A stretch of DNA of 64,000 nucleotides from Owenia fusiformis (Eukaryota > Annelida > Polychaeta > Sabellida > Oweniidae), in the NCBI GenBank assembly GCA_903813345.2, contig CAIIXF020000011.1, positions 35,624,166-35,688,165 on the forward strand. The letters are read 5' to 3'. Made by a program: the position numbers and the translations under genes. Shown one piece after another: positions 1 to 10,530 of the stretch; within the stretch, counting starts at the first letter, position 1; each line of letters starts with the position of its first letter. The notes below the pieces were generated by a model. The model had not been told where the DNA came from. It did no database searches and saw only the letters and a list, made by a program, of their open reading frames with translations.

Positions 1-720
1 GCAAAAAGTGGTACTTTTATTGGAGATTTTTGACAAAATCTGTAGTTTTTGCAAGAGAATTTTGAAAAAACTTTGGACTTTACCTTAATTAGTACGCTTT
101 GCATGGCCAGATTTGAATATTCACGGGAATAACATATACTTCGAATTTGTGTGTCCCTACCCAATTTTGCATATTATTTGATGTTTTGGGTTTGTATAGT
201 AGAAAATGAATTTTGTAGACAATAATGCATAATGGGTAAGAGTAATCCAAGAAAAAGGTTTTAAATATAGCTAATAAATAGGTAATACTCTGATAATTCT
301 CATCTAACACTACCTTGTTGTTACAATGTAATTTTCATTTTATAATCAGTCAATATTCTACATGAGCGTTGAATGGTAACAATACCTTATTATGAACACC
401 TATGTATTTATTAACGTAATTCTCTCTAATTTGCGTGATAATTGTTTTAGTTGTTTGTTAGCTAAGAATTAATATAGTATTACCTATTTATTGTCAATAT
501 TTTCCCATTGACTTATTTCACTTGGGCCCTCATTGATAAAAACAATAAAATGCCAAAGCATCTCGAAACTGAACAAATATTACGCTAATAAAATAAGGGG
601 TCGGGAAAGGGCTAAAACCATGAGACTCAAGTCAAACAAGAGGAAATCTATGAAAATTCAATATTAAGATTTAAGAAATCCAAAAATTGTGCATTGCTTT
701 CTTGTTAACTTATATAGGCA
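1..720. other. AT-rich non-coding stretch
   Basis: No open frame with coding character and no clear repeat boundary is visible. Short frames here are what AT-rich DNA gives by chance. Confidence 0.5.
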
Positions 721-727
721 ATCAAGT

Positions 728-895
728 CGTAAACAAGGTAGAAAGTGTGTGTGTGAAAAATGTACAAATAACTCTGAGTCTGATTACCACCATGTTTCTG
801 ACAATGTTTGTTCAGTTAGGCAAACTGGGGGATATAACCCAACAAAATCACAGCCATGCAACTATAATGGAAGAGATAGGCATCCATCATATTGG
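728..895 (+). CDS. Possible isolated Cys-rich exon (unrecognised)
   Basis: An open frame reads a cysteine-containing peptide with the segments CVCEKC and PCNYNGRDRHPSYW and ends at a good donor (TTGG|GTGAGA at 896). The composition looks more protein-like than the neighbouring frames. No partner exon in a compatible phase was found, and the upstream acceptor is ambiguous. I do not recognise the product. It may be a chance frame. Confidence 0.18.
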
Positions 896-1004
896 GTGAG
901 ATGTTTTCAATCCCCCTCCCCCTAAAAAACCTCAGGCCAATGGTAGCCTTCTCTGCAATTGCTGCAGTTAACCGCAGCTCAAGTCCCAGAGTGAAATGGC
1001 TCCG

Positions 1005-1340
1005 ACAGTGCTGCGGTTAACTGCAGCCTTCTCGCAGCATGCTGCGGCAGCGCTGCGGCAGCCTAATTTGCATGCTGCGGGAGCGCTGCGGCAGCAGGCT
1101 GCGGCAGCACTGCAGCAGCCTAATTTGCATGCTGCGGGAGCGCTGCGGCAGCAGGCTGCGGCAGCGCTGCGGCAGCCTAATTTGCATGATAAATTCCAAT
1201 GTGCTGCCGCAGCGCTGCGGCAGCATGCTGCGGGAGCGCTGCGGCAGCAGGCTGCGAGAGCGCTGCGGCAGCAGGCTGTGAGAGCGCTGCGGCAGCAGGC
1301 TGCGGCAGCGCTGCGGCAGCAGGCTGCGGGAGCCAGTAAA
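1005..1340. repeat. GC-rich minisatellite built on CTGCGGCAGC
   Basis: Repeated GCTGCGGCAGC / GCTGCGGGAGC blocks, several interrupted by CCTAATTTGCATGCTGCGGG. The core is nearly self-complementary, so both strands give Ala/Gln/Arg-rich or Cys/Arg-rich open frames that are repeat artefacts rather than genes. The block is a sharp GC island in AT-rich surroundings. Confidence 0.85.
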
Positions 1341-1602
1341 TTTCCGTAAGGGAGGTGTTCAACATTTCCAAGTCACTCATGTTAGGTGTTCCCAAGTTGA
1401 CAGGCCTGGAAATGGTTTGGTAAATTTCAAGCTATTTGATTGGTCGAATAAATCACGCGCCTTTGCGTGATTTGCTTTATTCTCGCGAGATTTGGCGCTC
1501 CGTCCCCTTAAGCTATTATATCAAAATCTACATAGCTTTCGCAGGAAGTAAACATAACCAACCTACATGTTCCAAGTCAATTGATTTCGACATTCGATAG
1601 CC

Positions 1603-2088
1603 TAAGGGGCGGGGTCAAAATATCGATGTTCATATGGAGACGAAAGTACTTTCGCGAGGGGGAGGGGGTTTTTGGGCACTTTCGTTGACCAAAAAAACAT
1701 CGATAATTCGGATCTGATATACAAAAAATAATTGGACTTACCCACTTTTTCTGGCGCTATGTTCTGATAAAAAGGCTTGTTTTCAATAGTTTGTGAGCTT
1801 TTTTGTGTGATAGGTCCAAAATATCGGTATAGATAAAGACGATAATTCGATCATTTTTCAAATAAATTCCGTACTTTTCCCTCCTCCTTTTGAAGAGTTC
1901 AATGCAGTTAAATTGCGAACGTGTGTTAATTCACCGTAATAATAACCCGGCAAATAGGATACGATTATAAATCAATGTTTTTTTGAAGTGACCTAAGCTT
2001 TCGTCTAGAGGGGGGGTGGGGGGGTTGTTGTCCAAACGAAATTACTTTCGTCTCCATATGAACATTGATATTTTGACCCCGCCCCTAA
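1603..2088. mobile_element. Harbinger-like MITE, about 480 bp, TAA target duplication
   Basis: About 45-50 bp terminal inverted repeats begin GGGGCGGGGTCAAAATATC at 1606 and end with the complement at 2085, with very few mismatches. TAA flanks both sides (1603-1605 and 2086-2088). TAA/TTA 3-bp duplications are typical of PIF/Harbinger elements. There is no transposase frame inside, so it is non-autonomous. The interior carries G-rich runs and CTTTCG motifs. Confidence 0.75.
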
Positions 2089-2163
2089 GGTGTCAATCAA
2101 ACTAAAAAACTACAAATATGTATCTTATTTTGGTATTTCTTAATGAAATCTCTAAAGTTAGTC

Positions 2164-2380
2164 CAGGGGCATATCTTGGAATCAACAAGGGGGGGGCCCA
2201 AATAGCAGGTCCGAGAAAAAAGCGTCTGCGCTTGCGCGGAAAAAAATTTTGGGCCCCTAAAACCCAAAAGTGGGCCCAAATTTTGAAATTTTGAGGCCCA
2301 TTTTCTTCAAAATTTGGCCTAAAATAAGGCCTTACAAGGCCCAGTACAGGGCCCCCAGGCCCCCCCCTAATCCGCCAGTG
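2164..2380. mobile_element. GGCCC-rich short repeat (family copy 1)
   Basis: Rich in GGGCCC, with AAAACCCAAAAGTGGGCCC and GCTTGCGCGG motifs, ending TAATCCGCCAGTG. It closely matches the block at 39,729-39,995 and, more loosely, 30,885-31,100. The ends resemble the CAC/TGGCGGATC termini common in hAT-type MITEs. Non-coding. Confidence 0.6.
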
Positions 2381-2412
2381 TAGTCTATCTATAATCTTAC
2401 TCTATTGAGATG

Positions 2413-2651
2413 CTTCGACGAATGGGTCTACTTTGTCATGGGACTACTTCGACCATGTTATTTCGATGCCGATAATTCATATTTCTAGGGCCAGGGCTAA
2501 CTTGGATTAAGATCTCGTTGAAATTTCAATTTATTTTAAAAAATTTTCAAAAACAATTGTGGCGGACTTCTTGAATCAGAAATATAAGCCAATGTTGTAA
2601 CAGCCCCAAGGTCGAAATAGCCCCATGACAAAGTAACCCCATACGTCGAAG
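2413..2651. repeat. Short inverted-repeat element with 42-bp arms
   Basis: The arm at 2413-2454 (starting CTTCGACG and containing ACTTTGTCATGG) is complementary to 2610-2651 with a handful of mismatches. The ~155-bp spacer is AT-rich. This is a MITE-like foldback; I could not define a target duplication. Confidence 0.65.
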
Positions 2652-2659
2652 TTCAATGG

Positions 2660-3240
2660 ATCCCCCTATCGAAACTGTCGATTGTAATTTCTTGGAAAGA
2701 AAATTTATGAACTTGAGAGCCCATGGTGTACTAAGTAGCATTCATGGTACACTTTTAAATCAATCAATATATACATGTAGTGCCCATTCTCTGGTCCTGA
2801 GGATTTGGCCATAGGGTATAGTATTACCGATATATTGAGAAAATCAACAGAAGCAACCAACTGTCAGAATTCATGGTGTGACGTGACACCATACTGATAA
2901 ACAAATCTAACATACCTATCAAGTAACAGATTTTCCCAATATATTCAAATTTCAGATTTGTTCTGCGAAAATAATTCGACTGGTCAGTACAATCACAAAC
3001 CAAGCACTGAAAGCGGGGGTTTTGGGACTTCTTCATTGAAACGAAAATAAATGACGACTCGATCAACATGCAAAGTCTAGGAGGGATCTCGATTGTGCTT
3101 CCTATCGCAACAGGCCTCTTTAAATTCTATTCATAACATATTTTCATGAATTTTTAATCATGATTTTATACCATACATATATATTTGATTATATCACAGA
3201 TACTAGTTTTCTGCATGAAAAAAAGTAACCCCATACTAGC
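2660..3240. other. Non-coding stretch
   Basis: Intergenic sequence with no supported gene. A motif resembling the 2.4-2.65 kb element (AAGTAACCCCATAC) recurs near 3225, just before the zinc-finger remnant. Confidence 0.4.
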
Positions 3241-3251
3241 TGACCTCTATT

Positions 3252-3538
3252 CTAGCTTGAGCAGAAGACGTTGATGAAGATCGGAAAGTGGATGTGCAAA
3301 GTCTTCTGGGTCTTTTGCTGGGCCTCGGCATCGCCGGGTTTTTCCATCTTTTTCAAATGTTTTTTACTGGACATGTGATCGCGAATGGTGCTTTTTCTGG
3401 TATGGTCCAAGACGATACAACATACTTTACAAAATAGCTTTCCCCCATCCTCGTATGTCTCATTAATAAAATCTTTATGTCTGTCTCGGGCTGCTTATGT
3501 AACACATTTGTGTCAATTTTCTTCACAAACCTATCCAT
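3252..3538 (-). pseudogene. CGGBP1/hAT-like zinc-finger remnant, frameshifted
   Basis: On the minus strand a first frame starts MDRFVKKIDTNV. After a frameshift near 3475-3490 it continues in another frame with FINETYEDGGKLFCKVC, a helical segment with H-x(5)-H spacing (DHMSSKKH), and a Lys/Gln-rich tail to a TAG at 3252. YEDGGKLFC..C followed by RKS..RDH..SKKH is the zinc-finger signature of CGGBP1-like proteins, which derive from hAT transposases. The order of the two halves is right, so this looks like one coding unit broken by one indel. The C-terminal half of the family is missing. It is probably a transposon remnant rather than a host gene. Confidence 0.6.
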
Positions 3539-3609
3539 CGAAAACGGAAACGAAAGTCAGCTACTTTCTAGGCAAGAACTGCGCGTCATTAGCGAACTCG
3601 CTTTAGCGA

Positions 3610-4455
3610 ATTTAAACGTGATAGAATGTTGAATTTCATGGTGAAATCGTACTTGTACTCAATAATGATTGATTGTTGGACATAAACAGACACTCTTCAA
3701 ATACCCCGCAAAGGTAGGAGATCGTAAAATATGTAATTTCTGGAAATTCTGGTAATTCCGCGGGATTTTCATGAAAATCAGGGATTCTGCAAAAAATTGA
3801 AGTTTTGTCAAATTCCGTCCACGCCGCGGAATTACGGAATACTAGTTTGTATAGTATCTATGTTATATGGACAAGAACACTTGAGGAGTAAAGTTAGAAC
3901 ATCTTATAGTATTACACTTAACAAAAATATGAACTTTCACAAACTATTAACCTTTTTGAAGCTAAACCTCTTTTAGATCTCTGATTGACCACGACCGTTC
4001 AAGTTTCAATTGCATATATACTTGTGTAAAGCTACATGTTTTTTATTTTATAACGTCATAATAATTGTTTACTGAATGGCCGCGGCAACTCGTTGTAACC
4101 AATGACTCTATAGCCTACCACAATAGATTTATCCCTTTCTCAAATAACGTTAACACTATATTAACAAATATCTTATTTGAGTTGTGTATGGTATGTTGAT
4201 ATAGGGCTCTAAAGAATAAGTTAAAACCCATTGTTAGATTGAAGGCACCCATATTTTATACATGTTCTAGTATAACCCAAAGTCAAAATTGATAAATATT
4301 CTTTCAATAAAATTATTTCATGTCAAGTTGTCAAGTAAAACATATTCACTATGTAATAAAACAATGTTTTTTATTTAATGATTTAAAATGATTCATGTGT
4401 AGGTGTCATGTTTTTCCTATTTTACATATTGTATGAGACAACTGAAAACCATTTA
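3610..4455. other. Non-coding AT-rich stretch
   Basis: Nothing gene-like. A small stretch around 3745-3840 repeats AATTCCG and GCGGAATT motifs. No other structure recognised. Confidence 0.4.
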
Positions 4456-4458
4456 TAA

Positions 4459-4640
4459 ATACAGTAAAACCTGTCTAAGTGGTCTAAGTAGTATCTGCAA
4501 AGTGTTCCTCTTTAAAGGTGTTCCACTAACAGATGTTCATTTAACATTGAGTTTATTGGTACTGGGACTCTGTGAAGTGTTCTACGTACAAATGTGTTCC
4601 ACCTACAGAATTAGTGTTCTACTTGCAGGGTTTAATGTTG
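4459..4640. mobile_element. CAGTAAAACCTGT-type short dispersed repeat (copy 1)
   Basis: Starts ACAGTAAAACCTGTCTAAGTGG and continues with GTGTTCCAC/GTGTTCTAC motifs. The same start recurs near 9719, 17,237, 49,209, 57,317 and 63,529. Two of these copies also show the inverted terminus ACAGGTTTTA at the other end, so the family is a TIR-type MITE. Confidence 0.6.
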
Positions 4641-4649
4641 TGTAATCTT

Positions 4650-5655
4650 TCCAGCCTTTAGTAATTATGATTGGTCATAACATGTCACATGGTCTAAATG
4701 GGATACCTGGGAACAAACCTCCATTGAATCCCACCTCACCTCTGTTGCTGTTGTACAAGGGAAACAGTGTCAAAATATTGACTGAGGGCCTATAGACAAA
4801 TATCTTATTACTCAATCAACTAGAATACAATAAACAAAAGCACCCCAGGGCCTTGGTAGATTTTTCAATATTATTTTTCCAAATTAAGTATTTTACATGT
4901 AAATGATTCTTTTTGAAAACTTAATAAATGGTAACCTTCTTGAAATAACAATTTCCACATAAGACTAAGAGAAATGGTTTATTTCTGAGTACAAGGTAGG
5001 TGGCAGAGCTTTCAGGGTAAAAGTATTGACCTCAGATTTCTCTATACTGTATATGCTCTTTAAAATGCGATGTTTATCAGTCACTACATGCATTTTGTTG
5101 AGAACTTACATCCTTTCCCTCGGTCCCATCTGTCATAGTGAAGACAAGAATATGAAGATACTTCTATGTTTTCAATAATTCTAGCTCTAGTACTCTGAAG
5201 AAGGTATTCATTTCAAAGCTATATGTAAAATTAACACCTGACCTCCTTGAGAGTGATTACACAAAGCTTCATGTTACTTGTGGACATTGCAAACATGTTG
5301 GCAAACTACAATATTTGTACCATTGTCAATTAACCACAAATATATTGATCATCAATTATTTGATAGGATTGCACAGTATAACATTGTCATTTCAACATCT
5401 CTTCAATTTAAGATACTGTTAGACGCTCAATTTGAAGTTGGAATATTTTTCCATTTTTTGGTTGCTCTTTATAGAATGAGAAGCAAAAGTCAAGGTAAGT
5501 TAAGGTAATTTCATATTTAAGACATTCACCCTCATAGCAGCTGTGGCAAGAACAGGTACAACTTGCATGCAACTATTCTAATTTTGAGAGACTCACACGC
5601 AACTGCTATAGTAACATACATTCTACATCACCATTGTTACTTTAATCAACTTCAT
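4650..5655. other. Non-coding stretch
   Basis: No supported gene; the short frames lack homology or splice context. Confidence 0.4.
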
Positions 5656-5661
5656 TTTTTT

Positions 5662-5714
5662 ATGTCCCCACCACATAGTGTGGGGCCATATTGTCGGCCT
5701 AGGCGCGTCCGTCC

Positions 5715-5749
<35 letters not shown>

Positions 5750-7150
5750 CGTCCGTACGTCCGGCAGTTTTCTCCTTAACCGCTACAGATATCACCTTCA
5801 AATTTTCAGGGATAACTTATGAGTGCATACAGATGTGGACGAAAAAGTTTCAACTCGATACCTACTTCCTGTCGGCCATTTTGAAGTCAAATGCTAAAAT
5901 CCTTGTCTGCAAACTTTAAGAAAAATGGCTTCACTGTTGCTTTTAAAACTTTAACATCCTGTTCAACTCACTTGATTCTAGATCTGATTAGGTTTTGGAC
6001 CTGTTAGCCCAGTCATGGCAGCCATTTTGAATGTCTTAAGAAAAGTTAGCGTGCGATAATACTTTGTATCATATTGAATGGTGTTTTTGAGTTTTCATAC
6101 TTAGACTATTTAGTAGCTTTATAAAAAATTTCAGGTGTACTTTATTGTAAAAGCCTATGTTATTGTTAACAGTAGTTATATGTGCTAATTTTGTAAAAAG
6201 AAATCAGCAAAAACTTATAGTCACTTTTTTATTGTCGGCCATTTTGGATTTTTCCATCCTAAAATCTTGTCTGTAAAGTCTTGTCTATGCGTTTTCAGGC
6301 GAACCATTTGGTAGATCATTTCCAAATTTTCAGGGATGTTTCTTAGTATGAAAATCTAGATCTGATTAGTTTTTTGGCATTCTGGGTAAATGTCAAGGCA
6401 GCCATTTTGGATTTTCCGTCCTAAAATCTTGCCTGTGAAGTCTTGTCTATGCATTTCCAGGTGAAGCGTTTGGTAGATCAATTTCAAATTTTCAGGGATG
6501 ATTCTTAGTATGAAAATCTAGATCTTATAAGTCTTTTGGCATTCTGGGTAAATGTAAAGGCAGCCATTTTGGATTTTCCGTCCTAAAATCTTGTCTGTAA
6601 AGTCTTGTCTACGCGTTTTCAGGTGAACCAATTGGTAGATCAATTTAAAATTTTCAGGGATGATTCTTAGTATGAAAATCTAGATCTGATTAGTTTTTGG
6701 CATTCTGGGTAAATGTCAAGGCAGCCATTTTGGATTTTCCGTCCTAAAATCTTGTCTGTAAAGTCTTGTGTACGCGTTTTCAGGTGAAGGGTTTGGTAGA
6801 TCAATTTCAAATTTTTAGGGATGATTCTTAGTATGAAAATCTAGATCTGATTAGTTTTTGGCATTCTGGGTAAATGTCAAGGCAGCCATTTTGGATTTTC
6901 CGTGCTAAAATCTTGCCTGTAAAGTCTTGTCTACGTGTTTTCAGGTGAACTGTTTGGTAGATCAATTTCAAATTTTTAGGGATGATTCTTAGTATGAAAA
7001 TCTAGAACTAACTAATTTTTTGGGCATTCTTGGTAAATTTTAAGGTGGCCATTTTGCATTTTCCGTTCCAAAATTGTAGCAGTAAAGTCTTGTCTACTCA
7101 TTTTCAGGATAACCATAAGATGGGATCACCCATTGGTGGGGACATATTGT
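5662..7150. mobile_element. Pearl-like element A with 161-162-bp core array
   Basis: The left end is a hairpin (GTCCCCACCAC...GTGTGGGGCC) followed by ATATTGT, then a TCCG/TCTG tetranucleotide run (5707-5760). About seven core repeats follow, the clearest starting at 6264, 6426, 6588, 6749 and 6910 (period 161-162 bp), each with GGCATTCTGGGTAAAT and CCATTTTGGATTTTCCGT. The right end repeats TGGGGACATATTGT at 7137-7150. The plan of left region, tetranucleotide, ~160-bp cores and right region matches bivalve pearl elements, thought to be non-autonomous Helentron relatives. Non-coding. Confidence 0.7.
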
Positions 7151-7154
7151 ACAC

Positions 7155-9160
7155 ATTTGTGTTCTTGTCTGTAATTATCTGAAGCACAATTGACTGCCTT
7201 TTTGGCTCAAAAAGGTAGATTTAAAGATGTTCTCTGTTCAGTTGACATATAATTCAACTGTACAACTGACAGGATAAATGGATACTATAGACTGGTATAC
7301 TTAAATGGGGTTCTTAGGGACTTCAGTAATAGAAGACAAGCTATACTGTAGTTGTGACCTTCCAGTTACAGCGTTACAGTGTTACACATACACTAATCAA
7401 TTCAATTGCTTCTGTGTGGATACCTGATATATATAATTACATTCATTATACAAATTCCCTCTACATCCCTGATCACTTACAAAACAATGATTTGAGTAAC
7501 AATAGAAACGGCATTTGCGTGGATAAATGAGGATCGTTATTGATAGGCCGATCATGGATTAAGGCTGAATGACTCTAACTGAAAATATAGAATTTAATAA
7601 GTGGGTTGCATGATAGATCAATATAGCAAAAGTGTCATTAATTATCAGAACGGAGTAAACATCCATCGTAATTGACTCCATGAAACACTGTTTTCAGTAC
7701 AATATTTGAACATAGAGCTGAGGAAGAACCAAATAAAAGTAAAAACCAGAAATCGATATTAATTAGGTTAAGGGAATTGATGAACATAAAGAAATTGTAT
7801 TGATCGCACCTGACCCTAGATTAGACACATGGATTTCTTAGATATACCTGTAATCACTCATCCATATTCTCTTAAGGCTAATAATTACAGACTCAAGGAC
7901 TGTTATAGGCAGACTTGATTACTAGCTTCAGAGCAATAGAAAGATTAATCTGAGATTTCACAATCTTCTCAACTCAACAAAGATGATGAAAACTAGACAA
8001 ATATAAGGCTTCTGTGGATGTTGAGTTATTGGGGATTAATCAAGAAATATCAAACAACAAGAAGATACATCTGTAAGACAGAACTCGTGTCATTTATGAA
8101 ACATAAGGTGGAGAGCATTAACATATTTGACTGCATTAATAGTGATGTACAACATTTGAAGACATAGCTTATATCAACTCTTGCTATCTTGGAGAAACTT
8201 CTCACAATGTCATCAAAAGGTATTAAATTATTAATCAAAAAATACTGAAGAATTATATGTAATTTTTTCTATTCAAAGCCCAAATACATCTTAATCACGA
8301 AAGTTTTGATATATTCGTTTCATTTATTTAACATTAACACAGTATTTTCCCATATCATTATTAATAGAAATTGACTATGTGGAAGGTTCAATTAAAACAT
8401 TTGATGAGAAATGATTTATTATTACTCAATATTGTTTTGTTGACAGAATTCTGAAATCTGTGTACTTTTATTTATATAGAAATCTTGTTGTCATTGGCTT
8501 AAGTCAGAGTAAATCCTATATACTCTTCAAGGAGAATTACGTTATAGTATTTTTAGGGGTCAGCTTCAAATGGTGTTCAAAGTGGATTATTATACTGCCT
8601 ATTCAAATGCCATATTGAAATTCACTGATTTTCTAAACCATTTCAATTTAATTTTATACATTTTGTCATTTTTGTGCAATTAGGAATTTTCTCGTCTATC
8701 CCATGGACCTTTATCTTTGTTATTTTTAATGTTTTACATATTTTTCACTATTTCTACAAGATAGATTTGAGAAATATTTGAGTTACGTGAAACTTTTTGC
8801 AAGGGATCTCTAGGGCCAGTACCAAATATTTGATAATATTTAGTACTGAATTAAAATGGAGGAAGTAGAAGGTTGAATGGTCCTCTACAAAAATGTAACT
8901 TAACTACTATATTTGAAATGACAATCGCAGGTAAGGACATATTTAAAATGATGAAAATAACCATGGACTTAATATATTATGAAAGTGATAGTGTCTACAT
9001 GTTGTACTTGTTTCTGGTAATGGTAATATCCTTCATGGATTCTCTGACGCTATACAGTATAAATGATTTATCCCATACTTGGACGTGTTACAGGTACATA
9101 AAGCTGGTTTGTAAAAACTTATATTTTCATCAGCGGGCAGATATAGCTTTACGTCCCGCT
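7155..9160. other. Non-coding AT-rich stretch
   Basis: No exon-like frame with splice signals and no long repeat could be supported on either strand. Confidence 0.4.
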
Positions 9161-9164
9161 CCGA

Positions 9165-9191
9165 GCGGGCAGATATAGTATATCTGCCCGC
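9165..9191. repeat. Perfect 13-bp-arm palindrome
   Basis: GCGGGCAGATATA is followed by one base and then its exact complement. A half copy (GCGGGCAGATATAG) sits at 9133-9146, and similar TATATCTGCCCGC occurs near 17,675. Next to it are TACGTCA and CCGCTCG motifs. It may be the terminus of a dispersed repeat. Confidence 0.6.
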
Positions 9192-9481
9192 TACGTCATA
9201 ATCACCGCTCGCATATTTGTTCATAATTTGTAACGTTCGCGTAATGACTGTCAACAACAATGGAGAAAACACAGACAATCGGGATCTGTTCGATGGTTTA
9301 AAAAAGGAAGGAGCATCCACTTAATCAATTAAAAATTCGAGAAAATAAATATGGGAATATCTAAGATAACAGGAAAATCCGCCCACGGCCAAGAAAACAA
9401 AACTGGATGTGAATATTCTAAAATATTTCCACGATTGAACAATGTGAACCAGATGAGATTGGTATTGGTATGGGATAAACA

Positions 9482-9625
9482 TATTATCCTATAGTCGGTT
9501 CAGGATATTGGGATTATCCCTTGGCCAATATAATATATTTTCCCTCGGGACATGCGGCCCTCGGGCAAATATATTATATTAGCCTCAGGATAATCCCAAT
9601 ATCCTGAACCTCATATAGGATAATC
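9482..9625. repeat. Foldback repeat with ~38-bp arms
   Basis: A perfect 23-bp core arm at 9497-9519 (GGTTCAGGATATTGGG...) pairs with 9588-9610, and both arms extend outwards to ~38 bp with a few mismatches. A similar GGATATAGG/CCTATATCC foldback lies at 17,455-17,563. Confidence 0.7.
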
Positions 9626-9718
9626 TCTATATACTATCTAGGTAAGGTATCCCAAAATTATGACTTGAAAAACACTACATAGAAGTACTATTAAGTAGAT
9701 TCACTGTACATGAAAAAG

Positions 9719-10009
9719 ATACAATAAAACCTGTCTATCCTAAAGCTACTAAGACTGGCCAAAAGTGTTAATATAAACAAGTGTTCATATTTCAAGATTT
9801 CTTAAAATGTGAGTCAATAAGAAAAAGTGTTCAAATTGATTCTGATTCGAGAGGTGTAGGACTGATACAACTAAATATTGTATTTCATCTTATTAGAAAA
9901 GACTCAGGTACACTGAACGAAATGACAAAATTTCCAAGAAAAAGTGTTCACATTGGTCTAGGCATTCTGATTTGAGAGGTGTTCGGGAATACAGGTTTTA
10001 TACTGTAAC
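9719..10009. mobile_element. CAGTAAAACCTGT-type MITE (copy 2, both ends visible)
   Basis: The left end ACAATAAAACCTGT and right end ACAGGTTTTATACTGT are inverted relative to each other. GTGTTCA and GAGAGGTGTTC motifs lie inside. No coding. Confidence 0.55.
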
Positions 10010-10404
10010 TGAATAGTACTATTGTATTTTATCTTGTTAAAAAAGACTAGACTTGAATACAAAGACCCAATTCAATATACAAGTCAAACACAATAGAAGT
10101 CTTTCATTCTTTTTTACTTCATATTGAATTTTTCATTAATTAAGTAGATAAGTGAGGCTTCTCTGTTTATCACCATGACAACAAAAATATAAATAAAGAC
10201 TGTGTTTAAGGTGGATGTTTAAGCATAATTTTCGTATTTAGAGATATGTGTGGATATTAAATGTGCAAGCACTTCCGTGCAGTGACATTGTCAATTCTGT
10301 GGTCTGATATACATGTGTACAGTTAATACAAAAACTGTATGTGATTGGCCGAACCCCTTTCATGTTTAGTGGTAACATGGCTGCACCTGGAGGACATATA
10401 TCAG

Positions 10405-10414
10405 TTTTATAAAG
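10405..10414 (+). promoter_or_regulatory. TATA-like box of gene A
   Basis: TTTTATAAAG lies about 110 bp upstream of the gene A start codon, leaving room for a short 5' UTR. This is positional inference only. Confidence 0.3.
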
Positions 10415-10520
10415 GGAAGGAATTCAAGGGATACAGCGCATAACTTTGGAAAGATTCACCATCATTTAATTGGAGCAATTTACATTATCATTCATCATAA
10501 AGATAATTTATTTTTCCAAG

Positions 10521-10530
10521 ATGTCTAGAG
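10521..10530 (+). CDS. Gene A exon 1 (start codon)
   Basis: Ten coding bases ATGTCTAGAG end at donor GTAAAT (phase 1). Such a short first exon is easily missed by ORF finders. Confidence 0.65.
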
